Below, piece by piece: positions 34,854 through 44,798 of a stretch of DNA of 59,642 bases. The position numbers were made by a program, and so were the translations under genes. The stretch covers positions 1 through 59,642 of the forward strand of contig SKVJ01000040.1 in assembly GCA_007129495.1 (NCBI GenBank), written 5' to 3'. This DNA comes from Dehalococcoidia bacterium (lineage in GTDB: Bacteria; Chloroflexota; Dehalococcoidia; GIF9; AB-539-J10). The notes beneath the pieces are model-generated. The model saw only the letters and a list, made by a program, of their open reading frames with translations. It was not told where the DNA came from and searched no databases. How positions within the stretch are numbered: position 1 is the stretch's first letter; every line of letters begins with the position of its first letter.

Positions 34854-36060
34854 CTGGATAAGCCCCGCGAAGAAGCGTAACGTGGATCTGCCGGGCCGTA
34901 GCTATGTCGCGTTACTGGGCTCGCTGCTCGGTATAACTTCGCTCGCACTTCCGTGGTTGAGCGTTCGTGCAAGCCGTCTGGCAGCGGGGGAGGGTGTAGG
35001 CGTCATCGGAACTGCAGGCCTCCCGCTTGCGCTGACCGTAGGGGCGCTATGGCTGGCTGCCTTAACGTTGAGTTTCCGACCCACCACAACCCGCCGGGTA
35101 TTGGTATTAGGCATTATCGGCGCGTGTGTGTTGCTGCTCAGCTTGCTGGCGTCCGGTATCGGCGCTGAGAATCTGCTGCACTCGGCTCCATCAACTGCCC
35201 GTGCATCGCTCGGCGCGGGTGTGTGGACCAGCCTGTTCGCTGCCTATCTGTTGATCCATACCGCATTGTCTGGAATGCCATCTCGCCCGCGACTGCGCAA
35301 GCTGCTCTCACTCACAATCCCTGTGCTTATCATCATCCTCGGCTCTTTCGGCGTCTTCAACCATCTTGGCCTTATCGTAGAGTTCACGGGAAACGAGCAA
35401 CGCTTCTTTCAGGAGACAAGCCGCCATCTCGCGCTCTCGATCGGAAGCGTCACGATCGGCGCCTGTATTGCGATTCCGCTTGGCATTGCAGCAGCCAGGA
35501 GCGAGAAAGCTCAGCGGCCGATCTTCCTCATGAGCAACACATTGGTGACCATACCAAGCCTGGCCCTTTTCGGTCTAATCATGGCTCCGCTGTCTGCGCT
35601 CACATTTGCGTACCCGGCCTTGCGTGAGATAGGTATACGAGGGGTAGGAGCAACACCTGCACTTATTGCGCTCGTCCTGTATTCGCTGCTTCCTATCGTG
35701 CACAACACCTATGCAGGAATCAGACAGGTGAGCCCTGCGGCACTGGATGCAGGGCGTGGCATGGGTATGAGTCGACGACAGCTGTCGTGGCGGGTTGAAT
35801 ACCCTCTTGCACTGCCCCTCATCGGAGAAGGAGTTCGTACAGCGACCGTGCAGTCAGTCGGCAATACCGCCGTTGCTGCCCTCATCGGTGCTGGCGGGCT
35901 GGGACATTTCATCTTTCAAGGCCTCGGGCAGGCAGCGCCGGACCTGATTCTGCTTGGCGCGCTCGCCGTGATTGTGCTGGCACTCTCGATAGACATCCTT
36001 GCGCGCAGTCTTATTCGCAGGCTGACACCGAAGGGGTTGAAGACAGAGGACGGCCAATGA
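34846..36060 (+). CDS. Osmoprotectant ABC transporter permease, YehY-like long form
   Basis: The 404-residue membrane protein has about five extra N-terminal membrane segments (1-160). The standard permease domain (PF00528) follows, with the EAA-type loop AALDAGRGMGMSRRQLSWRVEYPLALPL. The long form is that of YehY rather than OpuCB. The start is TTG, overlapping the substrate-binding gene stop by 8 bases. The stop overlaps the ATPase start (ATGA). Confidence 0.88.
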   Translation: MTDWISPAKKRNVDLPGRSYVALLGSLLGITSLALPWLSVRASRLAAGEGVGVIGTAGLPLALTVGALWLAALTLSFRPTTTRRVLVLGIIGACVLLLSLLASGIGAENLLHSAPSTARASLGAGVWTSLFAAYLLIHTALSGMPSRPRLRKLLSLTIPVLIIILGSFGVFNHLGLIVEFTGNEQRFFQETSRHLALSIGSVTIGACIAIPLGIAAARSEKAQRPIFLMSNTLVTIPSLALFGLIMAPLSALTFAYPALREIGIRGVGATPALIALVLYSLLPIVHNTYAGIRQVSPAALDAGRGMGMSRRQLSWRVEYPLALPLIGEGVRTATVQSVGNTAVAALIGAGGLGHFIFQGLGQAAPDLILLGALAVIVLALSIDILARSLIRRLTPKGLKTEDGQ

Positions 36061-37139
36061 TCCTGCTGGACGAAGTGACGAAACGCTATGGCGACACCCT
36101 TGCGGTGGACACGCTATCCATGGAAGTAACCGATGGCGAAGTATGCGTACTCATTGGTCCGTCAGGATGCGGCAAGACCACCACGCTACGAATGATCAAC
36201 AGGTTGGTGGATCCATCTTCAGGGCGCATCCTCATCAAAGGAGAGGATACTCGCAAAAGCCGACCAGAGGTGTTGCGGCGCACTATCGGCTACGCGATTC
36301 AGAATGTCGGTTTGTTCCCACACATGACCGTTGAGCAGAACATCGGTATCGTGCCAAGCATTCTCGGATGGGAACGGACACGTATAACGAAAAGAGTGCA
36401 CGACCTGCTGGGGCTTGTGGGATTGACACCTTTGACTTACGCCGCGAAGTATCCGGCTCAACTATCAGGCGGAGAGGCGCAGCGGGTCGGGGTTGCTCGG
36501 GCACTCGCTGCAGACCCCCCGATATTACTGATGGACGAGCCTTTCGGCGCTGTAGATCCGCTTACGCGTGAACGGTTGCAGCAGCAGTTTCTTGCGATCC
36601 AGCGTGAACTCAAGAAGACCGTGGTACTGGTAACTCACGATCTGGATGAGGCTGTACGCCTTGCAGATAGGGTGGCCGTAATGCGGGATGGAAAGCTGGT
36701 TCAATACGATACTCCCGAGAATCTGCTTGCTAATCCTTCAAGTAGCTTCGTCCGGAACTTCGTCGGTGTGGATCGGGCACTGAAGAGAATGTCTCGTGTA
36801 CCGGTGAAAACGTTGATGAAGACGACTCACAGCCTGAGGCGCCTTCCCTCCGGATTGGAGGGTAACGTGCCCCCCACACAGAGATTCGCATGGGTCACGG
36901 AGGAAGACGGGCGACTGGTCGGGTGGGTAGATGCCCACAGTCGGGAAGACACGATGAGTGTATCCGAGATTGACCCGGAGGAAATGGAACTCATCACCGT
37001 GATGGAGTCTGCCAGCGCGCGTGAGGCGCTCTCCCACATGTTGGGCCAGGGTATCAAATCGATACCCGTAGTGGATGCATCGCGGCGCCTGCTAGGAGAA
37101 GTGACTCTGGGTGACATCGAGGAGGCAACGGCTGACTAA
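36057..37139 (+). CDS. Osmoprotectant ABC transporter ATPase with CBS domain region
   Basis: The 360-residue ATPase has Walker A GPSGCGKTT (34-42), a Q-loop in AIQNVGLFPHMTVEQN, the signature LSGGEAQRVGVARAL (the usual LSGGQQQR altered), Walker B ILLMDEPFGAVD and H-loop VTHDLDEA. The C-terminal 110 residues resemble the paired CBS-like region of OpuCA/YehX (VMESASAREALSHMLGQGIKSIPVV). That region senses ionic strength or nucleotides in relatives. It is coupled to both permeases. Confidence 0.92.
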   Translation: MILLDEVTKRYGDTLAVDTLSMEVTDGEVCVLIGPSGCGKTTTLRMINRLVDPSSGRILIKGEDTRKSRPEVLRRTIGYAIQNVGLFPHMTVEQNIGIVPSILGWERTRITKRVHDLLGLVGLTPLTYAAKYPAQLSGGEAQRVGVARALAADPPILLMDEPFGAVDPLTRERLQQQFLAIQRELKKTVVLVTHDLDEAVRLADRVAVMRDGKLVQYDTPENLLANPSSSFVRNFVGVDRALKRMSRVPVKTLMKTTHSLRRLPSGLEGNVPPTQRFAWVTEEDGRLVGWVDAHSREDTMSVSEIDPEEMELITVMESASAREALSHMLGQGIKSIPVVDASRRLLGEVTLGDIEEATAD

Positions 37140-37896
37140 CAATCCGTTCTCCAAGGCCGTTCCGCTGCGTTGGGTGGCACTCTGCGTAGCCGCCATTGCG
37201 TTCGCCATAATTGTCAGCCAGGATGGCTGGTGGATATGGTTCCTGGGAACTCTGTTCCCTGACGAAGCACAGGTGTTGCATCCACGAGCCAGCCTGCAGG
37301 CCCTTGTGCTGCAACATCTGGCACTCATAGGCATCTCAAGCTCGCTTACCATCGCTATCGGGGTTCCTCTTGGCATTTTTGTCACCCGCCGCTATGGAGA
37401 GCCCTTTCTGGCTATCACCAGCGATATCACCGCCTTCGGACAAACCTTTCCACCGGTAGCCGTACTGGCCTTGGCCGTGCCACTGACCGGATTTGGATTC
37501 AGACCCACGGTTCTTGCGCTCTTTCTCTACGGACTCCTACCAGTCGTTCGTAACACGATTGCGGGGTTGACGGGTGTTCCGCAGGAGGCCCGCGACTCTG
37601 CCCGGGGGCTCGGTATGACCGGAAGACAGATTCTGGTCCGTGTCGAGCTGCCCCTTGCTGCCCGTGTGATATTGGCCGGTATACGAACCTCCGTAGTAAT
37701 CAATGTGGGCACAGCAATGGTTGGTGCGGTCATCGGCGCGGGAGGCCTTGGATCCCCCGTCATAGCTGGCCTCGTCCAGGACAACCTTGCGTTCGTCATA
37801 CAGGGAGCGCTCCCGGCTGCTTTGCTGGCGCTGCTCCTGGACCAGGCCCTGGCAGGCGCTGAGACGCTCGTGCCTGGCCACCGTGCCGCTACCTGA
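37132..37896 (+). CDS. Osmoprotectant ABC transporter permease, YehW-like, probable CTG start
   Basis: The short permease has six predicted membrane segments and the EAA loop ARDSARGLGMTGRQILVRVELPLAARVI. It is the second permease of the system. The frame is open from a GTG at 37111. However, AGGAGG at 37120-37125 is within that stretch and lies exactly 6 nt before CTG at 37132. The protein then begins LTNNPFSKAVPLRW and overlaps the ATPase stop by 8 bases, like the other genes of the operon. I therefore prefer the CTG start (254 residues); GTG 37111 (261) cannot be excluded. Confidence 0.85.
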   Translation: MTNNPFSKAVPLRWVALCVAAIAFAIIVSQDGWWIWFLGTLFPDEAQVLHPRASLQALVLQHLALIGISSSLTIAIGVPLGIFVTRRYGEPFLAITSDITAFGQTFPPVAVLALAVPLTGFGFRPTVLALFLYGLLPVVRNTIAGLTGVPQEARDSARGLGMTGRQILVRVELPLAARVILAGIRTSVVINVGTAMVGAVIGAGGLGSPVIAGLVQDNLAFVIQGALPAALLALLLDQALAGAETLVPGHRAAT

Positions 37897-39495
37897 TCAC
37901 AGGACCGCCACCTGTCCATCCCGCCTGGGGTCTGAGGCCGCGCAGTAGCCATCAGGTAGCGATACTGCCAATTGCCCACTGCCAAAAACCGGGTCCCCAT
38001 ACTCGATATCGTGCACTCTGAATCCGTAGTCTGCGAGCTCTTCGAGCACAGGGACGGCAAATCCACGCTCCAGTAGCACATCTCCGTCAGCTGTCACATG
38101 CCACCTTGGCGCATCGCAAGCTGCCTGCGGGTTCTGGCCGTGAACACACACACGCAGGAACATCTGCACATGACCTTGCGGCTGCATCGGACCACCCATG
38201 ACGCCGAAGCTCATGATGGGACGGCCCTGGAACGACACGAACGCAGGAGAAAGCGTGTGGAACGGTCGCTTGCCGCCATCGACTACGTTTGGATGATGTG
38301 CGTCCAGGCTGAAACAGGCTGCTCTGGAGTGGAGACTTATCCCCGTGCCGGGGACGACGATGCCTGATCCGAAGTCGAAGTAGTTGGACTGAATGAAGGA
38401 AACCATCATCCCGGAAGAGTCGGCTGTCGTCAGGTACACGGTATCGCCACCGGATTGTCTTTGCCGCAGTGAATGGCCGGTCATGGGCACGACGTCCATT
38501 TGGCGTGCCAGGATGCACAGATGCTCATCACTGAGCAGTGATGCTGCCTCGCGGTCCATATACTGGGGGTCGGCCACATGTGAACGAATATCGCTGTGGG
38601 CAACAAACATGGCGCGAAGCTGCAGGTCGAGGCTCTTCAGGGAATCCGGGTGTACGTTGGCGATCTCCGTGTCCCGCAATAGCGCGAGTGCGACCAATGC
38701 TGCAATCCCTTGACTGTTCGGCGGTATTTCATGAACTGAGTAGTCGTCAAAGCTCGCACTGACCGGCTCAACCCATTCGGGCACGTGGCTACCGAGGTCT
38801 TCCTCTCGCAGCAGTCCTCCCGTGTCGCGCCCGTATGCGGCAATCGCGCTTGCGAGACGGCCGCGATAAAACGATTCGCCAAACGTATCCGCGATCTCCT
38901 CAAGCGTTGCGGCCAGTTCCTTGCAGCGAAATACCTCACCTGCCAGCGGAGCACGTCCGCCTGGAAGGAATGTATCAGAGAACGATTCAAACTCCTGGTA
39001 CTTTGCAGCTACTTCAGCCCAGGTTTTGGCAATGAAGGGGGAGACCATGAAACCCTTCCGTGCATACTCGATGGCAGGCGCGAACAAATCCGAGAAGGGC
39101 AGCACCCCGAACTTTCGCGACAATTCAATCCACGAGGATACCGCACCTGGAACAGTGATGCTCTGCCACCCCGTAGTGGGCATCTCTGTAAGTCCCGCGA
39201 ACATCCCTGTCGTCCATGCTCTGGGCGAGCGTCCGGACGCATTCAGGCCGTGGAGCTGCTGCCCGTCCCATACCAAAGCAAAAGCGTCGCCACCGATGCC
39301 ATTCATCGTTGGTTCTACAACAGTGAGCGTAACCGCGGCAGCAATCGCAGAGTCGACTGCATTTCCACCACGGAGGAGCATGCGCACTCCCGCCTGAGCA
39401 GCCAGGGGCTGCGATGTAGCAACCACATTCCTGCCAAACACCGGGGCACGAACAGAAGCGTAACAATGCCGTCGCTCGAGGTGATTCTCATCCAT
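37897..39495 (-). CDS. ggt: Gamma-glutamyltransferase family protein
   Basis: The 532-residue Ntn-hydrolase begins with the mature large-subunit region (VVATSQPLAAQAGVRMLLRGGNAVDSAIAAA, in pieces) and has MNGIGGDAFALVW. The autoprocessing site is SGGDTVYLTTADSSG, with the nucleophile threonine near residue 353. SPAFVSFQGRPIMSFGVMGG is the oxyanion and substrate region. No signal peptide is found, so it is probably cytoplasmic, as in acylase-like members. Substrate may be gamma-glutamyl or another amide. Start ATG after GGAGGCAGAT. Convergent with the ABC operon. Confidence 0.9.
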   Translation of the reverse strand: MDENHLERRHCYASVRAPVFGRNVVATSQPLAAQAGVRMLLRGGNAVDSAIAAAVTLTVVEPTMNGIGGDAFALVWDGQQLHGLNASGRSPRAWTTGMFAGLTEMPTTGWQSITVPGAVSSWIELSRKFGVLPFSDLFAPAIEYARKGFMVSPFIAKTWAEVAAKYQEFESFSDTFLPGGRAPLAGEVFRCKELAATLEEIADTFGESFYRGRLASAIAAYGRDTGGLLREEDLGSHVPEWVEPVSASFDDYSVHEIPPNSQGIAALVALALLRDTEIANVHPDSLKSLDLQLRAMFVAHSDIRSHVADPQYMDREAASLLSDEHLCILARQMDVVPMTGHSLRQRQSGGDTVYLTTADSSGMMVSFIQSNYFDFGSGIVVPGTGISLHSRAACFSLDAHHPNVVDGGKRPFHTLSPAFVSFQGRPIMSFGVMGGPMQPQGHVQMFLRVCVHGQNPQAACDAPRWHVTADGDVLLERGFAVPVLEELADYGFRVHDIEYGDPVFGSGQLAVSLPDGYCAASDPRRDGQVAVL

Positions 39496-39708
39496 ATCTG
39501 CCTCCAAACCCGTCCAATTCACGAAACATGCGAGTATACCAGACTCACCGCGGGAGTCTGATGCATCGCAACACCTGGTCAGAAGGGGCTTTAGTCTAAT
39601 CAGGAGTACGTTTCACAGACGAAGTGGATTTAACTGTTCGCACGGATACCCGTGGGCTTTTGGCATGCACGAACTGGACATTGTCCGGCTATTTTTGTAA
39701 GGTGTACG

Positions 39709-40422
39709 ATGACCATGAGCAAGTCGCCAGCTAACCAGCCGATCATTCACGTGTTTCCCCACATCGACTTCGAGATTACAGTCGACGACGTACTGAAGGC
39801 CATGAAGGTGCGCAAGGTGTCGCCTTCATTGGAGCGGATAACTGCAGAGTTAGTCGAGCGCTCGCTCGAGGTGGCCAAACCCAAAGCCTTATGTCGTGTC
39901 TGCTACGTCGAAGACAGGACAGACAATGCCGTCGTCATCGAAGACCGGACGTTCACCAGCCGCGTACTTCGACAGAACCTCGACGGCGTCCAGCGAGTCT
40001 TCCCGTTTGTCGCTACCTGTGGAACCGAATTTGAGAAGCTCATGCTCGACCGCAGTGACATCATGGCATCGTACTGCCTCGACACCATCATGATGATTGC
40101 AGTGCAGCAAGCTCGCCGACACGTCGAGGCCTACCTCAAAGATACGTATGCTGTGGGTCAGCTTTCACGCATGGCACCCGGTTCGTTGCAGGACTGGCCC
40201 CTTGAGGAGCAGCAACCACTGTTCGACTTGCTGGGCGACGTCGAACAACAGATCGGCGTTCGGCTGACAGAGCGGTTTCTAATGATACCCATCAAATCGG
40301 TGTCCGGAATCTTCTTCCCGACCGAGGTCCGGTTTGAGAGTTGTCAACTATGTCCACGCCTCAACTGCCCGGGCAGAAGAGCCCCACATGATGCCGGGCT
40401 GTCAGCACAATACGGTGTGTAG
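39709..40422 (+). CDS. Methionine synthase activation-domain (B12) protein with cysteine-rich end
   Basis: The 237-residue protein resembles the cobalamin reactivation domain of MetH (PF02965). Its second half shows LSRMAPGSLQDWPLEEQ, LTERFLMIPIKSVSGIFFP and TEVRFESCQLCPRLNCPGRR. The three cysteines CQLC and NC suggest metal or cluster binding. No MetH catalytic domains are attached or adjacent. It may reactivate a corrinoid methyltransferase by electron delivery, as in acetogenic systems (inference). AAGGTG lies about 6 nt before the ATG. Confidence 0.8.
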   Translation: MTMSKSPANQPIIHVFPHIDFEITVDDVLKAMKVRKVSPSLERITAELVERSLEVAKPKALCRVCYVEDRTDNAVVIEDRTFTSRVLRQNLDGVQRVFPFVATCGTEFEKLMLDRSDIMASYCLDTIMMIAVQQARRHVEAYLKDTYAVGQLSRMAPGSLQDWPLEEQQPLFDLLGDVEQQIGVRLTERFLMIPIKSVSGIFFPTEVRFESCQLCPRLNCPGRRAPHDAGLSAQYGV

Positions 40423-40548
40423 CGATTCCCTCCTCCACTTGACGACCCCAGCGATTCAATGCCACCATGGATGTCTTCGAAACAGCACCTGCAGATATGC
40501 AGCGTGATGACCGGCACTCCCTGAGTGCCTCGTTCCGGACAAGACCTC

Positions 40549-42924
40549 ATGGACGAAAAGAGCCTCGAACTGCTTGAGTTTCCAGCGGCCAAGACGAAGG
40601 TCGCCAAGTATGCCGCATTCCAACTAAGCCGTGAGGCACTGCTCTCTCTGAAGCCACTCACAAACCGAAGGCGCGTTCAGGAACGCCTCCAGGAAAGCAC
40701 TGAGGCGCGGCGCCTTCTCGCACTGTCACCTGGTTTCTCCATCGGCCGCATCGATGACATCCGCCCGGCGGTTGCTCTGGCTGCGCAGGGACACGTGCTA
40801 CAGGCGGAAGACCTGGTCATGGTCGCACGTTCGCTTAAGGCCGTGGCGGACGCGCGCCAGCAGGTGGAGGAAGTTCAAGACCAGGTGCCCCGAATCTGGG
40901 CGATTGCGGAGGCTCTGAGCGACCTGCGGCCACTGGCACGCGACATCACCAGAGGAATTGGTCCGGCTGGCGACATACTGGATTCGGCATCTCCCCGACT
41001 CGGCCAGATCCGCAAGCGCATCATCGAGGCACGTGACGATTTGGTCAACCGCCTTGACGGCCTTATGTCGTCTGCCGAGGGCCAGAGCCTTATCAGCGAC
41101 CACATCGTTACCCAGCGCGAGGGACGATACGTGATCCCCGTGAAGTCAGAACACCGGCGCAGTCTTCAGGGCATCGTTCATGATGTGTCGAACAGCGGTG
41201 CCACGGTTTTCATCGAGCCATGGAGCACGGTGGAGTATGGCAACGCATTGCGCGAACTGGAGCTCGAGGAGAGAGACGAGATACAGCGCATCCTTGCAGA
41301 ACGCAGCGAGGCACTGGGTAGACACAGGATGCAGGTCGACCGTGACGTGATCGCCATCACGGACCTGGACATCGCCGTCGCCAAAGCGCGATACGCCGCT
41401 GAGGTCCGCGCCGTAGAACCAGTGCTGCTGGATGAGCGTAGCAGAAAGGGACAGGGAACACTTATCGACCTGCGACAGGCACGACATCCCCTGCTCGGAT
41501 CGGACGCAGTTCCGCTATCACTGAAGCTGGGGGATGCGTTCCGGGTTCTCGTCGTCACAGGACCGAATACCGGAGGCAAGACCGTACTCCTTAAGACCGT
41601 CGGATTGCTGGCGGCGATGGCACAGGCAGGCCTGCCGATTCCCGCTGCGGAGGGAACGGTCCTGCCGGTGTTCGACCAGGTGTTCGCCGACATTGGCGAT
41701 GAGCAGAGTATCGAACAGACACTTTCTACTTTCAGTTGGCACGTCGGCAACATCGTCCGCATCGTGAGCAATGCCACAGACCGCAGCCTTGTCTTGCTGG
41801 ACGAGCCAGGTTCGGCCACCGACCCAAGCGAAGGCTCAGCCCTCGCACGTGCGCTGCTCCAACACTTCCTGGAATGCGGTTCGCTCACCCTCGCGGCTAC
41901 ACACTACACGGACGTGAAAGTATACGCACACGCCACACCCGGACTGCAGAATGCCTCCCTTGAGTTCGATCCGGTCAGCAGACAGCCAACCTATCGGCTG
42001 CAGATGGGTTTTCCGGGAGTGAGTAACGCATTGGCCACCGCCGAGCGGCTGGGGCTGCCGGAGCACCTGGTCGAGGTCGCCCGGCAGATGCTACCGAGAG
42101 CAGAGCGCGACCTGTCCGAGCTTCTGAATGACCTGGAGTCGGAACAAAAGTCTATTGACGCACTCAGGGCATCACTCGCGGAGGAGATAGCGATTGTCGA
42201 GAACCTACGGACCTCCCTGGAAGCCGAGCTGTCACGACTTCAAGCGGAGGATCAGCAGGCCTCCCGCGAGGCCAGAGATGCAGTCTCGCGCGAGGTCGCC
42301 GCCCTTCACCGTCAGATACGCGAAGTTTCCTCCGAACTCAAGCACACACGCAACAAAGAACAACTGGAGCGCGCAAGAACGACACTCGGAGTTGTCCGCG
42401 CCAAACTGCGCTCGGAAGAGCTTGATGTCCCTGCTCCACCGAAAACGCAGGCAGAAACTACCACAGTGAGTGACGAAGGTATACGGCCCGGCGATATTGT
42501 TCGCATACGAGGCACCTCAACCGACGCGAGAGTCCTTTCAGTATCTGAAAAGACCTTTCAGGTCGAAGTGCAGTGCGGGTCTGTACATCTCTGGCTCGGA
42601 GTAGACAGTGTTGACAAGATCGCGGCAACGATGACTCGCGACGAAGGGGCGGTCTCCGTCAAGTTACGCAAACTCGATCGCGAGGTCCCGAGGGAGTTGG
42701 ATCTTAGAGGAAAAAGAGCGGACGAAATCGAACCCGCACTTGATTCCTATTTCAACGCGGCAGCAATGGCCCACCTGCCAAGCGTACGTATCATCCATGG
42801 ATTCGGGACAGGCACTGTGCGCAACATCGTACGCGAGTATCTTGCTTCACACCGGCTGGTGAGTTCATTTCGCCCTGGTGAGCAGGGGGAAGGAGGCGAC
42901 GGAGTCACGATCGCTGAGTTCTAG
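40549..42924 (+). CDS. mutS2: Endonuclease MutS2
   Basis: The 791-residue protein lacks the mismatch-binding domains of MutS1. It has a clamp/lever region, an ATPase with Walker A GPNTGGKTVLLK near 337, the Walker B segment SLVLLDEPGSATDPSEGSAL, a coiled coil (about 520-620) and a C-terminal Smr domain (ELDLRGKRADEIEPAL, RIIHGFGTGTVRNIV). The LDLR of many Smr nucleases is present. It acts on recombination intermediates or stalled ribosomes. ATG at 40549; a GTG at 40525 is also possible. Convergent with the next gene, 3 bp apart. Confidence 0.95.
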   Translation: MDEKSLELLEFPAAKTKVAKYAAFQLSREALLSLKPLTNRRRVQERLQESTEARRLLALSPGFSIGRIDDIRPAVALAAQGHVLQAEDLVMVARSLKAVADARQQVEEVQDQVPRIWAIAEALSDLRPLARDITRGIGPAGDILDSASPRLGQIRKRIIEARDDLVNRLDGLMSSAEGQSLISDHIVTQREGRYVIPVKSEHRRSLQGIVHDVSNSGATVFIEPWSTVEYGNALRELELEERDEIQRILAERSEALGRHRMQVDRDVIAITDLDIAVAKARYAAEVRAVEPVLLDERSRKGQGTLIDLRQARHPLLGSDAVPLSLKLGDAFRVLVVTGPNTGGKTVLLKTVGLLAAMAQAGLPIPAAEGTVLPVFDQVFADIGDEQSIEQTLSTFSWHVGNIVRIVSNATDRSLVLLDEPGSATDPSEGSALARALLQHFLECGSLTLAATHYTDVKVYAHATPGLQNASLEFDPVSRQPTYRLQMGFPGVSNALATAERLGLPEHLVEVARQMLPRAERDLSELLNDLESEQKSIDALRASLAEEIAIVENLRTSLEAELSRLQAEDQQASREARDAVSREVAALHRQIREVSSELKHTRNKEQLERARTTLGVVRAKLRSEELDVPAPPKTQAETTTVSDEGIRPGDIVRIRGTSTDARVLSVSEKTFQVEVQCGSVHLWLGVDSVDKIAATMTRDEGAVSVKLRKLDREVPRELDLRGKRADEIEPALDSYFNAAAMAHLPSVRIIHGFGTGTVRNIVREYLASHRLVSSFRPGEQGEGGDGVTIAEF

Positions 42925-42927
42925 ACA

Positions 42928-44118
42928 TCAGCTCGTCAGGCCGTAAGCCACCGCAGCCTTCCTGAAACCCTCAAGTGAGGCTTCAAGTGTGCGGTCGTTC
43001 ACACAGTAGGATATCCGAAAGAACCCGGGAGCGCCGAAACCCCGTCCCGGCACCACCAGGATCAGCAGGGTCAGCAACTCCCGCACAAACTCAACATCAT
43101 CCTCCAGCGGCGCCTTCGGGAACATATAGAACGCCCCTTGGGGGCGCACCACGTCGTACCCCATAGCGCTGAGTTCGCCATAGAGCAGATCACGCTTGCG
43201 CTCGTATTCCGCCACCGAGACCGTAACATTCTGCAGATTCTTCACAAGGTGCTGCATCATTGCGGGCGCATTTACGAAGCCTAGTACCCTGTTGCAGTGA
43301 ATGAACCCTGCCATCAGGTCGTCGTGCTCATCGCTCTCGGGATTCAGAGCGGCATAGCCGATGCGCTCGCCTGGCAGCGCCAGATCTTTCGAGTGCGAAG
43401 ACACCACGACACTATTGCGATAGTGTCGAAAGACGGGAACCGGCATCAGACCGTCGAAGAGTATGCGCCGATACGGTTCATCGCTGATGAGATAGATCTG
43501 ATGGCCCAGTTCATCTTCCTTTCGTGCGAGCACCTCACCGATACCGCGGATGATACTCTCCGGATAGACCACCCCGGTCGGATTGTTCGGTGAATTGAGG
43601 ATAACCGCCTTGGTCTGAGGGCCGATCGCATCAGCCAGCATCGCAAGGTCGGGCAGGAAATCACGGTCGCAGCGAACCACCCTCGCCTTTCCTCCATGAT
43701 TGTCAACATAGCCAAGGAATTCCACAAAATACGGTGCGAGCACTATCACTTCATCACCTGGGTCGAGGAGGGCTTTCAAGACCACGTTCATCGCGCCCGA
43801 TGCGCCACACGTCATAACTACATCACGTGCCGTCAGGCTGACTCCTGTCTCCCGCTCCAGTTCACGAGCAACCGCCGCACGTGTTTCTTCGTAACCCGCA
43901 TTCGCCATGTACCGGTGCATCCCGGGGATCGGCTTCTCAGCCAGACGTCGCAATGCGACCTCGAATTCTGCCGGTGGTTCGACGATAGGATTGCCGAGCG
44001 ACAGGTCACAGATCTTCTCGACGCCGTGAAGCGCCTTCAGCGCCGCGCCTTCCTCGAACATCCGCCGTATCCATGAGCCTTCCACCATCTGCTGGCGGAC
44101 ATTCACTGACATAGACAT
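42928..44118 (-). CDS. Class I PLP-dependent aminotransferase
   Basis: The 396-residue enzyme of the aspartate aminotransferase fold has VMTCGASGAMNVVLKALLDPGDEV (split: CGASGAMN), LNSPNNPTGVVY, ISDEPYRRI (pyridine aspartate) and SSHSKDLALPGERIGY with the PLP lysine. C-terminal GAFYMFPKAP and FFRISYCV carry the substrate arginine. The ATG at 44118 follows GAGGAGA by 9 nt. The long open frame upstream to 44439 has no support. Substrate not predicted. Confidence 0.9.
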   Translation of the reverse strand: MSMSVNVRQQMVEGSWIRRMFEEGAALKALHGVEKICDLSLGNPIVEPPAEFEVALRRLAEKPIPGMHRYMANAGYEETRAAVARELERETGVSLTARDVVMTCGASGAMNVVLKALLDPGDEVIVLAPYFVEFLGYVDNHGGKARVVRCDRDFLPDLAMLADAIGPQTKAVILNSPNNPTGVVYPESIIRGIGEVLARKEDELGHQIYLISDEPYRRILFDGLMPVPVFRHYRNSVVVSSHSKDLALPGERIGYAALNPESDEHDDLMAGFIHCNRVLGFVNAPAMMQHLVKNLQNVTVSVAEYERKRDLLYGELSAMGYDVVRPQGAFYMFPKAPLEDDVEFVRELLTLLILVVPGRGFGAPGFFRISYCVNDRTLEASLEGFRKAAVAYGLTS

Positions 44119-44447
44119 GTTCTCGAATCTCCTCTCGATGGGCCGAAACTCGAATCCTACGCTATGCACGGAAGTATAACGTAGCGGCAATTCTACCACA
44201 GCGCCCCGGCGATTCTGCGGAGGCGTTCGGAGCCTGAACGCAGGTGTGCCGGGATTGCAGGGCGGCCACAGGCAGGCATGCCCGAGGCTGATGGCGTACA
44301 GCACGTGGCTGCCGTATCCAACGCAAGTGATCCCTGATCTATGCGGGAACGGAAGAATCCACGCGCCACGATGCTCAATCTGCGCGAGAGAACACGCGCT
44401 CACCCGATCCCGTCGCTGCGAACGAGCGCCCGCCATCACATTGATAT
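44119..44447. other. Intergenic region
   Basis: No recognisable gene. The minus-strand frame of the aminotransferase stays open here by chance. Nothing like an operator or RNA was found. Confidence 0.3.
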
Positions 44448-44798
44448 CTGAGGAGAGTACGCGGGTCTACACCCCGCAAGGCATTCTTATGGATTGAACT
44501 CACTTTCCGCGAGTACGCGCATGCAACGTGGATAGAGTCGCTTCGTACTGCCGAAAAGACCTGGTGGACACCAGGGAGCCGTCTCAGCATCGGGGCGGCA
44601 CACACGCATCGACTACTGCAGGAGAAAGAGGCTGCCGCCAAACGCGGCGGCGTGACGCTGCCTGCAGGCCTGTCCCTGCGCAGTTGCATCGAGACGATGC
44701 TGATCGAGTGCAAATCCTTCGAGCAGTTGCTGCAACAGAGCGGCGCCATACAGCGCCCTATGTCATCGTTGCGGCGTGGAACCGGGAGGCACACATGA
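44448..44798 (+). pseudogene. Possible 5'-truncated coding remnant, unknown family
   Basis: The frame opens after a stop at 44442-44444 and runs 116 codons to TGA at 44796-44798, without an ATG, GTG or TTG near its start. The encoded text (LTFREYAHATWIESLRTAEK, LLQEKEAAAKRGG, AGLSLRSCIETMLIECKSFEQLL) looks coding: it is helix-rich and has a natural composition. I do not recognise it. It may be the C-terminal part of a broken gene. Confidence 0.3.

Noticed and set aside
44119-44439. N-terminal extension of the second aminotransferase
   Set aside because: The ribosome site GAGGAGA lies before the internal ATG at 44118 and the extra 107 residues do not resemble any aminotransferase region.
44455-44490. 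tRNA-like hairpin GCGGGT...ACCCCGC
   Set aside because: Only one short stem; no D-, anticodon or T-arms can be drawn.
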